From positions 1 to 64,000 of the forward strand of contig NZ_ABIC01000023.1 in assembly GCF_000172075.1 (NCBI RefSeq): 64,000 nt of DNA, in the 5' to 3' direction. Below are positions 49,294 to 57,656 of this stretch, piece by piece; position 1 is the stretch's first letter; every line of letters begins with the position of its first letter. Source of the stretch: Shewanella benthica KT99. GTDB lineage: Bacteria > Pseudomonadota > Gammaproteobacteria > Enterobacterales > Shewanellaceae. Under the pieces are notes generated by a model. That model searched no databases. It saw only the letters and a program-made list of their open reading frames with translations, and was not told the DNA's origin. The position numbers and the translations under genes are program-made.

Positions 49294-51204
49294 ATGAAAT
49301 TGACACGACTTTTAACTAATAAATTGACCAGTTTTTGGCTACTTTCTTTGGCAGCCGTTGCATTTATATTTTTGCTTGTTGCCCTAGTTAGCTTTACGCA
49401 ATTGACCTATAAGTTTCAACAGCAGAAGGTAACTGAACTCGAGTCTATGCTCATTCATCATTATGAGCATGAGAACAATAAAGCACTCTCTACCTGGCTC
49501 CCCTCCATATTAACCGCGTATAACACTGTTAGTTTGACCTTGCGCGCCGAAGGTCAAATACTCTACCAGTATGGAACTGACAAACTGGGTGCTGGGGTGA
49601 TCACTTATGAGAGGCAGCTGCTCAAGGCTGACAATCTCATCTTAGTGATCACCTTACCTCAGCCATTTAAGATGTACTCACTTTCCTGGTATGAATTTTC
49701 CATCTTAGTCATTGGCTTACTTTCTATCTCTGTGTTTGTTTTCTTCGGCCACAGATGGTTATCGATGCAGCTACAGGGCATAGAAGATCTGGCGGTGCGC
49801 AGTAAACTGATTCTAGAAAATGAATATGATAAGGCCTTAGCCGAGAGAGGAGATGGCAGGCCGAGAATGATAAATCGTGCCCTGACGCATCTATTGTTAG
49901 AGCTAGATGATGCACAGAAGCATAGAGCTAGATTCGATCAATTTATCCGCTCCAATACGTTTTTGGATCCTCAAACTGGCATAGGAAATCGGCTATTTCT
50001 TAAGAATCGTCTCGACGCCTTGAGTAACGATAAAGGTATGATGGCTCCAGGTGTGCTGTTTTTACTCGAGATGGAAGATATGGACCTGCTGCAGCAAGAG
50101 CTTGGTGATGACTCCATAGATGAGTTGTTGCATCAGACGATTAGCGATATTAATCAGATCTTGGACGGTCAGGCTAACAGTATTTTTTCTCGTCGTTCTT
50201 TCAATCAGTTTGCCATCGTCGTTCCTCAAATCTCCTTAAAAGACGTTGAGAAGTTAGCCGCTAAATTACTCAAGGTGTGCTTGAATCAAAACGTACCCGA
50301 GACAGAGAACAGTGAAGACTTTTTCCACATAGGTGCAGCCTACTTTAAAGTCGGTGATACTAAGGAGCAGTTACTCGATGAGTCAGAGAGAGCCCTTAGG
50401 GCGGCTCAATTTCAGGGAACCAGCGGTTGGTTTATGTATGATAAAGGGGCCGTGGATGAAGAGTTGGCCAAGGGGTCGGTTAGGTGGCGCAGCTTTCTCG
50501 AGTATGCCCTGGTAAATAGACGTTTAGTGATCTTTTCTCAGCCTGTGGTCGACAGCGATATGGAAATTCATCACTTAGAGATATCCAGTCGAATACGTGA
50601 CAATAAAAACAACCTGGTTAGAGCCACGCTGTATATCCCGATGGCAATAAAATGTGGTCTGACACCTCAATTTGAACGTCAGGTTATCGAGACAGTATTG
50701 TTCGATCTGCTCTCAGACCCTAGGGATAGAACCACCAAGTTCAGCATAAATCTCAGCCTGGATACCCTGATGAGTAGGGCATTTATCAGCTGGCTTAAAA
50801 CGACCCTGTTAGAGTATCGACATCTCACCCCCTGGCTTATCTTCGAGATCAATGAGGACATAGTGGTACATCATAAGGAGCAGCTGAAATCTAGACTCGA
50901 TATGATTAAGAAAATGGGCGCAAGCTTATGTGTCGACCGTGTGGGACAGCAGGTAGTCAGTACTCAATACATCAAAGAGTGTCATTTCGATCTGATAAAA
51001 CTGCATCGATCAATCGTGACGCAAATACACCTTCGTCAAGAAAATCAGCTGTTTGTACGTAGTCTTATCGGTGGTTTATATCGAACTGATGTTCAGGTTT
51101 TTGCCGAGGGAATAGAGTCGTTCGAGGAGTGGCAGACTCTGAAGATTTTAGGTGTCAGTGCCGGGCAGGGAAGCCTGTTCAGTGAGCCTGTTGAGGAAAT
51201 ATAA
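49294..51204 (+). CDS. csrD: CsrD/MshH-like degenerate GGDEF-EAL protein
   Basis: A 636-residue membrane protein with two helices (about residues 14-35 and 132-150), a linker and tandem degenerate GGDEF and EAL domains. The GGDEF signature is replaced by RRSFNQF and the EAL motif by LEISSR, so neither cyclase nor phosphodiesterase activity is expected. This is the pattern of CsrD, which promotes RNase E decay of CsrB/C sRNAs, and of MshH, its counterpart before the MSHA locus in Vibrio. The ATG at 49294 has AGGAAG upstream. The neighbouring IS200 insertion may affect its promoter. Confidence 0.87.
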   Translation: MKLTRLLTNKLTSFWLLSLAAVAFIFLLVALVSFTQLTYKFQQQKVTELESMLIHHYEHENNKALSTWLPSILTAYNTVSLTLRAEGQILYQYGTDKLGAGVITYERQLLKADNLILVITLPQPFKMYSLSWYEFSILVIGLLSISVFVFFGHRWLSMQLQGIEDLAVRSKLILENEYDKALAERGDGRPRMINRALTHLLLELDDAQKHRARFDQFIRSNTFLDPQTGIGNRLFLKNRLDALSNDKGMMAPGVLFLLEMEDMDLLQQELGDDSIDELLHQTISDINQILDGQANSIFSRRSFNQFAIVVPQISLKDVEKLAAKLLKVCLNQNVPETENSEDFFHIGAAYFKVGDTKEQLLDESERALRAAQFQGTSGWFMYDKGAVDEELAKGSVRWRSFLEYALVNRRLVIFSQPVVDSDMEIHHLEISSRIRDNKNNLVRATLYIPMAIKCGLTPQFERQVIETVLFDLLSDPRDRTTKFSINLSLDTLMSRAFISWLKTTLLEYRHLTPWLIFEINEDIVVHHKEQLKSRLDMIKKMGASLCVDRVGQQVVSTQYIKECHFDLIKLHRSIVTQIHLRQENQLFVRSLIGGLYRTDVQVFAEGIESFEEWQTLKILGVSAGQGSLFSEPVEEI

Positions 51205-51433
51205 ACCAAGATACAAAAGATTGACTTGGCCAAAAATCAAACTCTCCTTCAACCAGTTTGCTTAACAAATGTTTCGCTTTTTTCTTGCTATGTGTGAAAT
51301 TTTAGCTTAGATGATACAAATCACTCGATGATCGTTTTCATTCTGTTTTTTTTCTATATTATTAGCAGATTAGCCGCTACAATGAGCGTGAGTATTTTTG
51401 CACATGATAAATGGGATTATGGACATTTTGTAA

Positions 51434-52384
51434 ATGGAAAAGAGTCTTTTAACTAGATTGGCTTTCTGGCAAAACAAGCAGACGAAACTCGAGCTTGGCG
51501 TCTACGTTTGTCAGGATAAGCTTGTCGTGTACCAAGCTAAGCACCTCGATGTCATCTCGACTACCGAAACCGAATATCATGTCGGCGAGAGTGTTGCAAC
51601 CGAAAGCATTACCCACGAATTTGCGTTTAATGGTTCAAATTGGTCCTGTGTATTTGCCTCGATTGCTAAGCAATTCAAACCCGCTAAGTTGCACATCACC
51701 TTGAGCGCTTCATTTTATCAATTGTTAGTTGTCGACAAACCTAATGTAGAACCCAGTGAGATGTCTCAGGCATTACTCTGGTCGGTCAAAGATATGGTGA
51801 CTCACGCAGTAACGGATATTCATCTCGATTACTTCGATTCACCATTACCAAATAGCACTAAGTTAAATGTTGTCGTTGCCGAGAAGGCAAGGTTGTCCGC
51901 TATGGTACTCGCAGCTCAAGAGCATCATATGCAAGTCTTAGGCATAAGCATCGAAGAGATGGCTGTTATTAGTCTCTTTGCCAAAGATAATCAAGCCAAG
52001 TTGGTTTTGTGTCATACCCCAGGGCAGGAATTATTGTTGACAGTAGTAAAACAGGGACAGCTTTATATGCAGCGCCGCGTGCGGGGATTTAATAAGTTAG
52101 ATACCGTTAGCGCCGATGATTTAGCCATGGGGATGGCCGATAACTTAAGTTTAGAGTTACAGCGTTCTATGGATTATTTCGAGAGTCAACTGCGTCAGGC
52201 GCCTGTGGCTTCGATTGAATTATTGATTAATGGTCAAGTTGATAAACTCGCTGAATTAGTCAGTGCAAACTTCGATCAGAAGGTCAATGCGATTGCTGTT
52301 GATACCGTTGAGACTAAGATTGCCCTGCTGACCTGTGGTGAGTTTCACCGTGTCGAGTCTAGAGAATCAGGAGTACAGGTATGA
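51434..52384 (+). CDS. mshI: MSHA biogenesis protein MshI (PilM-like)
   Basis: The first gene of the MSHA pilus operon. The 316-residue product resembles PilM-type actin-fold proteins that sit on the cytoplasmic face of the pilus machine (LTRLAFWQNKQTKLELGVYV, GMADNLSLELQRSMDYFESQ). Its stop overlaps the next gene by four bases. The 229-base gap upstream from csrD presumably contains the operon promoter, but no clear -35/-10 pair is seen. Confidence 0.85.
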   Translation: MEKSLLTRLAFWQNKQTKLELGVYVCQDKLVVYQAKHLDVISTTETEYHVGESVATESITHEFAFNGSNWSCVFASIAKQFKPAKLHITLSASFYQLLVVDKPNVEPSEMSQALLWSVKDMVTHAVTDIHLDYFDSPLPNSTKLNVVVAEKARLSAMVLAAQEHHMQVLGISIEEMAVISLFAKDNQAKLVLCHTPGQELLLTVVKQGQLYMQRRVRGFNKLDTVSADDLAMGMADNLSLELQRSMDYFESQLRQAPVASIELLINGQVDKLAELVSANFDQKVNAIAVDTVETKIALLTCGEFHRVESRESGVQV

Positions 52385-52986
52385 CGTTGAAGACCAGAGT
52401 CAATCTGTATTCAGATACCTTGTTGCCTCAGGTACAGATGCTCAGCTTTAAGCGTCTGACTCGGGTACTCGTTTTTATGCTTGTCCTGTTTGCTATGGCG
52501 AACTCAGCGAGTTACATCTTAGTGTCAGGGCTCGAGGCCGATAAGCGGGTACTTGCGAAGCAAAAAATCAGTTTGGATAAGCAGAAAAAATCCCTCGAAG
52601 TGGCAATGGGAAAACGTGCTCCCTATGCCAAACTCGTGGAGCAAGTGGATCTTCTCACTCAACAAATTGAACTTAAACAGATGCTCATGGGTGAGCTGAG
52701 TCAGCGAGAAGCGCTGACGAGCCATGGATACTCAATGTTATTTAAAGATCTCGCTCGTGTTGCCAATAGTCATATCTGGCTCAACCGCATCAGAGTTGAA
52801 AATAATGAATTCATTTTCGAGGGCTTTAGCTCTGCGCCCAATAGTGTTCCTCTGTGGGTTGAACGCCTCAAGTCGACAGAAACGCTAAAAGGTCACGCAT
52901 TTGCGTTTCTGTCAATGAGTCGGGGTGAGGATAAACCGTTAGCATTTACCTTGACCAGCAAGGCGGAAATCGAGGAGGCTAAGTGA
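52381..52986 (+). CDS. PilN-like MSHA inner-membrane protein
   Basis: A 201-residue protein with a short cytoplasmic N-terminus containing RVNLYSDTLLPQ (a PilN-like MshI/PilM-interaction motif), a membrane helix near residues 28-50, then a coiled-coil stretch and a small periplasmic domain. It overlaps both neighbours by four bases (ATGA). In Vibrio this position is occupied by a second mshI-type gene; the symbol is uncertain. Confidence 0.8.
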   Translation: MTLKTRVNLYSDTLLPQVQMLSFKRLTRVLVFMLVLFAMANSASYILVSGLEADKRVLAKQKISLDKQKKSLEVAMGKRAPYAKLVEQVDLLTQQIELKQMLMGELSQREALTSHGYSMLFKDLARVANSHIWLNRIRVENNEFIFEGFSSAPNSVPLWVERLKSTETLKGHAFAFLSMSRGEDKPLAFTLTSKAEIEEAK

Positions 52987-53639
52987 AGCAGCAATGGAAT
53001 GAATGGGCCGCTCGATTCGACGGTCTGACCCAAAGAGAGAGAATCATGGTAGCGAGCGCGACCATGATTGTGATAGGTATGTTGTGCTACCTCCCGCTAG
53101 AGTCATTATTGTTAGAACATCAGTCTCTTACTCAGCAGAATAAAGCTATCGCCAGTGAGAATAAGATTTCATTGCAGCAGATTGATCTGTATCAGCAGCG
53201 GTTAGCGCAAAATCCTAATGATGAATATAACAAGCGTTTGAATGTGTTGCAGCGGCAAGATGCCGATTTAGATGATCGGCTGTCTTTTCAGATGGTGGAT
53301 ATGGTTCCCGCCAATCATATGCCGGCGTTATTGAGTGAATTGCTGGGGAAAGTCACGGGCATCACACTGCATGAATTCAGCTCGATAGCAGCCACTCCCT
53401 TGCTCGCCATCGGGGACGATAAGAAGATGAATCTCTACAGTCATGGGATCCGTCTGACTCTGGAGGGAGATTACTTTTCCGTGCTTAAGTTTATCGAAGC
53501 CGTAGAGGCAATGCCGAGCAAGCTGTATTGGAAAGAAATTGATTATAAGGTCGATGAGTATCCCATTGCGAATGTCGTGCTGGAACTCTACACCTTAAGC
53601 ATAAATAAGGACTTTATCAGTGTCGCTACTCAAGGTTAG
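52983..53639 (+). CDS. mshJ: MSHA biogenesis protein MshJ (PilO-like)
   Basis: A 218-residue bitopic inner-membrane protein: one helix near residues 22-42, a coiled coil (LLEHQSLTQQNKAIASENKI), then a ferredoxin-like periplasmic domain (LTLEGDYFSVLKFIEAVEAM), as in PilO. It should form the alignment subcomplex with the PilN-like protein and MshK. The GTG start at 52983 overlaps the preceding stop. Confidence 0.82.
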   Translation: MKQQWNEWAARFDGLTQRERIMVASATMIVIGMLCYLPLESLLLEHQSLTQQNKAIASENKISLQQIDLYQQRLAQNPNDEYNKRLNVLQRQDADLDDRLSFQMVDMVPANHMPALLSELLGKVTGITLHEFSSIAATPLLAIGDDKKMNLYSHGIRLTLEGDYFSVLKFIEAVEAMPSKLYWKEIDYKVDEYPIANVVLELYTLSINKDFISVATQG

Positions 53640-53949
53640 CCCGTTTATTGCATTGCTGATGTTGCTTGCTACTAGCACTCAAGCTGAGACATTAAGGGAT
53701 CCGACCAGGCCGGGTTATGGGTCTCTGATCATCGCGTCTGTAGCTTCGAGTCATAGCCGTGACTTGATACTCAATAGTGTGATTAAGGCCGGATCGGCAT
53801 CCCACGCTGTGATAAATAATGAAATTTTTGGCATCGGGGATAGGGTGCAAGGTGTGAATATCACGGCTATCGAGATTAATTCAGTTTCATTATCTGATGG
53901 TCGTAAACTCACCATGTTCCAAGCGATAACAGAGTCAAAGGGAAATTAA
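53620..53949 (+). CDS. mshK: MSHA biogenesis protein MshK (PilP-like)
   Basis: A 109-residue secreted protein with a signal peptide (KVSPFIALLMLLATSTQAET) and a PilP-like conserved part (LRDPTRPGYGS, INNEIFGIGDRVQGVNITAI). It probably links the inner-membrane platform to the MshL secretin. The start is GTG at 53620, inside the end of mshJ, with AAGGA seven bases upstream. Confidence 0.83.
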   Translation: MSLLKVSPFIALLMLLATSTQAETLRDPTRPGYGSLIIASVASSHSRDLILNSVIKAGSASHAVINNEIFGIGDRVQGVNITAIEINSVSLSDGRKLTMFQAITESKGN

Positions 53950-53955
53950 ATAAAA

Positions 53956-55638
53956 ATGAATGCGCTAAAGATTATTACACCTCTGTTAACTCTGTTATTG
54001 GTTGCGTGTCAAACAACCAATAGACCCGAGCCTGTGGCCGCTAAAGAGGCTCTGGCTGAGTCGGTACAAGCAGAATCGCAGCAGGCCACGCCTCCTCCGG
54101 CAACAATGCCTGAGTCTATTCAGCAGGAACTCGCCTCTGCCGAGTTACTGACAGGATTTGCACCGAGCCGCAGAGCCGAACGTCGTTTCGATGTGTCTGC
54201 TCATGAGATTGATGCTAAGGTATTTTTCCCCAGCCTGGTACAAGGTACGCCCTTGAGTGTCGCCGTGCATCCCGATGTGACTGGCAATATCTCTCTATCG
54301 CTAAAAGGGGTGACATTGAGTGAAGTGCTGCAAGTCGTCGAAGATATCTATGGCTATGAGGTGAGTCATGTGGGGCGAATCTTACGTATCTATCCTGCCG
54401 GTATGCGCACCGAGACATTCTCATTGAATTATCTGTATATGGAGCGCAACGGCTTGTCTTTGACTTCGGTGAACTCGGGACGTATTTCAGATAATAGTAA
54501 TTCGAGTTCGAGTAACAACAATAGCAATAACAGTAACAACTCGTCTAATAACAATTCTGGTTCGAGTAGCAATAGTAGAAATGAAACGACTAATGGTACC
54601 TTCATTCGTTCTACTACAAAGAGTGATTTCTGGGGCGAGCTAAAAGAGACGCTAGTCTCCATTGTGGGCAATACCGGTGGTGGGCGTCAGGTTGTCATTA
54701 CGCCCCAAGCCGGATTAGTGACTGTTCGCGCATTTCCAAATGAGCTGAGGCAGGTACGAACCTTCTTAAAAACTGCCGAGACTCATCTACATCGACAGGT
54801 GATCATAGAGGCTAAGATCTTGGAAGTCACCTTGTCTGACGGCTATCAACAAGGGATCAATTGGCAGAATGTCTTAGGCCATGTGGGAGATACCGATATT
54901 GAGTTTGGTACGTCTACAGGTGGAGGTAGTTTGTCGGATCAGATCACCAGTGTGATTGGCGGGGTAACTTCACTCAAGTTCTCGGGTACCAATTTTTCCA
55001 CTATGATCAGCCTGCTCGATACCCAAGGTGATGTAGATGTACTCTCGAGTCCACGTGTTACGGTATTAAATAATCAAAAAGCTGTGATTAAGGTGGGTAC
55101 CGATGAGTATTTCGTCACCAATGTATCGTCAACGACCATATCTGGCATAACCCCAATAACGACACCTGAAGTCGAATTGACTCCATTTTTCTCCGGTATC
55201 GCCCTGGACGTGACGCCACAGATCGATGGAGATGGCAATGTAATACTGCATATTCATCCATCGGTTATCAATATCAAGGAGCAGATAAAAACGATTAAAA
55301 TCTCCGGTAGCACGCTAGAGCTGCCTTTGGCACGGAGTGATATTCGTGAATCAGATACCGTTATCATGGCTAGAAGTGGTGATGTGGTGGTGATTGGTGG
55401 CTTGATGAAGAGTGAGAACATAGAATTGATTTCTAAGGTGCCATTGTTAGGCGATATCCCTTTTATTGGTGAACTGTTTACTAATCGTGCTAAATCATTG
55501 AAAAAAACGGAACTGGTTATTTTGCTGAAACCTACCGTGGTAGGCGTCGATACCTGGAAGAAGGAGCTACAGCGCTCTAAAGATCTGTTAGATCTTTGGT
55601 ATCCTGAAGAGCAAAATGAAACAGAACAAGGGCAGTAA
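53956..55638 (+). CDS. mshL: MSHA secretin MshL
   Basis: The 560-residue outer-membrane secretin through which the pilus exits. It has a lipoprotein signal (LLLVACQTT), an STN-type N-domain (VFFPSLVQGTPLSVAVHPDV), a Ser/Asn-only linker at about residues 177-213, and the C-terminal secretin domain (DVDVLSSPRVTVLNNQKAVI, GDVVVIGGLMKSE, LLGDIPFIGELFTNRAKSLK). It probably multimerises into a gated ring. The linker DNA is simple AAC/AGT-type sequence, prone to length change. Confidence 0.93.
   Translation: MNALKIITPLLTLLLVACQTTNRPEPVAAKEALAESVQAESQQATPPPATMPESIQQELASAELLTGFAPSRRAERRFDVSAHEIDAKVFFPSLVQGTPLSVAVHPDVTGNISLSLKGVTLSEVLQVVEDIYGYEVSHVGRILRIYPAGMRTETFSLNYLYMERNGLSLTSVNSGRISDNSNSSSSNNNSNNSNNSSNNNSGSSSNSRNETTNGTFIRSTTKSDFWGELKETLVSIVGNTGGGRQVVITPQAGLVTVRAFPNELRQVRTFLKTAETHLHRQVIIEAKILEVTLSDGYQQGINWQNVLGHVGDTDIEFGTSTGGGSLSDQITSVIGGVTSLKFSGTNFSTMISLLDTQGDVDVLSSPRVTVLNNQKAVIKVGTDEYFVTNVSSTTISGITPITTPEVELTPFFSGIALDVTPQIDGDGNVILHIHPSVINIKEQIKTIKISGSTLELPLARSDIRESDTVIMARSGDVVVIGGLMKSENIELISKVPLLGDIPFIGELFTNRAKSLKKTELVILLKPTVVGVDTWKKELQRSKDLLDLWYPEEQNETEQGQ
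54484..54594 (+). repeat. Low-complexity Ser/Asn linker sequence in mshL
   Basis: About 37 codons are almost entirely Ser and Asn (AGT, AAC, AAT, TCG), between the N-domain and the secretin core. This is a simple-sequence tract likely to vary in length between strains. Confidence 0.85.
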
Positions 55639-55641
55639 ATT

Positions 55642-56550
55642 TTGTACCTGCAACATTTTGGCTTAGCCCAGACGCCTTTTTCACTTACCCCTAATACCGA
55701 GTTTTTCTTTGGACTCGCGCCTCATGTCGAGGCGTTGCAGGTATTACAGACTGCGTTGCAGACGGGTGAAGGCTTTATCAAGGTGACTGGTGAGGTGGGT
55801 ACGGGAAAAACCCTCATCTGCCGCAAGTTGATCAATGAACTACCACAGCGCTTTCATTGTGCTTATCTACCTAATCCCTATCTATCTCCGGCGGAACTAC
55901 GTTGGGCCGTTGCACTGGAACTTGGGCTTAAATATTCCGCCGATATCGATCAGATACAGCTGACAGGGCTTATACAGCAGCAATTGCTGGCTCTGTGTGC
56001 CCATGGCCATTCAATTGTACTGGTTCTGGATGAGGCTCAGGCCCTTCCCGATGAGAGCCTGGAAGCACTGCGCCTGTTCACCAACTTAGAGACCGAGAGT
56101 CGCAAGTTGCTACAGGTGGTGCTATTTGCTCAACCTGAGTTGGATGAAAGATTAAATCAACATAATTTCAGGCAGTTGCGACAGAGAATTACCTTCAGCT
56201 ATTGCCTGCGCCCCTTGACCTTGGATGAAGCCGATGCCTATGTTCAGCACAGGCTATCCGTTGCGGGTCGTGTGGGTCAGCCATTATTTGACCATAAAAA
56301 TACGCGAGTGTTGGTAGCTGCATCGAAAGGGATCCCCAGATTGATTAATATTTTAGCTCACAAGGCGCTGTTATTAAGTTTTGGTGAGGGTGCCAAGCGA
56401 GTCGAATACCGTCACGTTAAAGGCGCCATCATTGACACCCAAGATACTAAACTTAGCTATAGGGCACGATGGTTTTGGTTTATGCTCTTGAGCCTCATAT
56501 CTGTGACTAGCGGGATAGGGCTACAGCTATTTTATGGAACCAGTGTATGA
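55642..56550 (+). CDS. mshM: MSHA biogenesis ATPase MshM (ExeA-like)
   Basis: A 302-residue AAA ATPase of the ExeA/GspA family: YLQHFGLAQTPFSLTPNTEF, Walker A GEVGTGKT near residue 51, Walker B LVLDEAQALPDE, and a membrane helix near 275-298. ExeA-type proteins help place the secretin in the outer membrane. The start is TTG at 55642 after AAGGG; no ATG is suitably placed. It overlaps mshN by ATGA. Confidence 0.88.
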   Translation: MYLQHFGLAQTPFSLTPNTEFFFGLAPHVEALQVLQTALQTGEGFIKVTGEVGTGKTLICRKLINELPQRFHCAYLPNPYLSPAELRWAVALELGLKYSADIDQIQLTGLIQQQLLALCAHGHSIVLVLDEAQALPDESLEALRLFTNLETESRKLLQVVLFAQPELDERLNQHNFRQLRQRITFSYCLRPLTLDEADAYVQHRLSVAGRVGQPLFDHKNTRVLVAASKGIPRLINILAHKALLLSFGEGAKRVEYRHVKGAIIDTQDTKLSYRARWFWFMLLSLISVTSGIGLQLFYGTSV

Positions 56551-57656
56551 GCGTGATTAATTCTATGCTTAAAGATCTGGATAAGCGTCAGCAATCCCAT
56601 GAGCTGGAAAACCTACATGTTGCTCCGGTACAATATCAGGCTAAGCCTGTCTCTAAGCTACCTTGGATATTGCTGGCGATTGTCTCCGTTTTACTGTTAT
56701 ACAGTATAGCGTATAGCTGGCAAGCCTGGCCTAATTCTCAAGTTGAGCAGGTTAAAGTCGTTGCAGTAGGCCGTCCTTCATCTTCAATGCAAGATGAAAT
56801 CAGGGTTAGTAAGCTCGCTAGCCAAGTTGAGATTGAGTCGGTTCAAGCGGTAACATCAAGCAATATCTCAGTCTCTTCGATAAAGGCAGCGGAAGAGCCT
56901 TTATCAGCAAATTTTAATCTGGTCGATAGTGATGTAAAGCCAGTGGGGCCTTTAGCCGCAGAAAATATAACTAAACCCGCTATTCAGCCTGATACCGCTA
57001 CCAAATCTACATCTGTTTTAGTCACGCCTGTTGCACCTAAGCCCAGTTCGATGGCCGTCACTGAGGTGCACGTTTCCAATGAACAGCTTGCTCTGAGAAG
57101 GTATCGACTGGCGACAGAGGCTGAGAACCAGGGCCTGCTCAGCGATGCCATCGTCTACTACGGCGAAGCATTGGCATTAACGCCAGTGATGCACAAGGCG
57201 AGACGAAAACTCGCGGCTCTTTATTACGGTAAGGGTCGTCTCGACTCAGCCAGTAACATCCTGATAAAAGGCATGACTCTTTTCCCCGAGGAATACGATT
57301 ATCTCTTCTTACTCGCCAGAGTGCAGCAAGCCTCTGGTGATATTCAGTTGGCCATGTCCAGTCTGGAGCAGATCCCAGATGAGAGCCTATTGGCCAAGCA
57401 AAAATGGACCATGCAATCTAGCTTGGCACAGAAGAGCGAAAACTATCAATTGGCCGAAGAAAGCTACCGAAAATTATTATGCATAGAAGCTGGCCAGGCC
57501 AGATGGTGGATGGGGCTGGGTTATGCCCTAGATTCACAATTGGAATATGACTCGGCCAAGCAGGCCTACAGACAAGCCTTGTCAGCAGACGGTTTATCTA
57601 AGCAGGCGAACGAATATATTGAAAATAGACTAGTCCAGTTAGGAGAGAGCGAGTGA
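56547..57656 (+). CDS. mshN: MSHA biogenesis TPR protein MshN
   Basis: A 369-residue bitopic protein: the opening MSVINSMLKDLDKRQQ is a family hallmark, one membrane helix lies near residues 36-55, then a Ser/Thr/Pro/Val-rich linker to about 175, then TPR repeats (YRLATEAENQGLLSDAIVYY, YDSAKQAYRQALSADGLSKQ). The TPR domain probably faces the periplasm and joins pilus components. It overlaps mshE by GTGA. Confidence 0.87.
   Translation: MSVINSMLKDLDKRQQSHELENLHVAPVQYQAKPVSKLPWILLAIVSVLLLYSIAYSWQAWPNSQVEQVKVVAVGRPSSSMQDEIRVSKLASQVEIESVQAVTSSNISVSSIKAAEEPLSANFNLVDSDVKPVGPLAAENITKPAIQPDTATKSTSVLVTPVAPKPSSMAVTEVHVSNEQLALRRYRLATEAENQGLLSDAIVYYGEALALTPVMHKARRKLAALYYGKGRLDSASNILIKGMTLFPEEYDYLFLLARVQQASGDIQLAMSSLEQIPDESLLAKQKWTMQSSLAQKSENYQLAEESYRKLLCIEAGQARWWMGLGYALDSQLEYDSAKQAYRQALSADGLSKQANEYIENRLVQLGESE

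Noticed and set aside
54429..54671. Minus-strand ORF with a poly-Leu stretch
   Set aside because: The Leu run is the antisense reading of the Ser/Asn linker of mshL; no independent evidence for a membrane protein.
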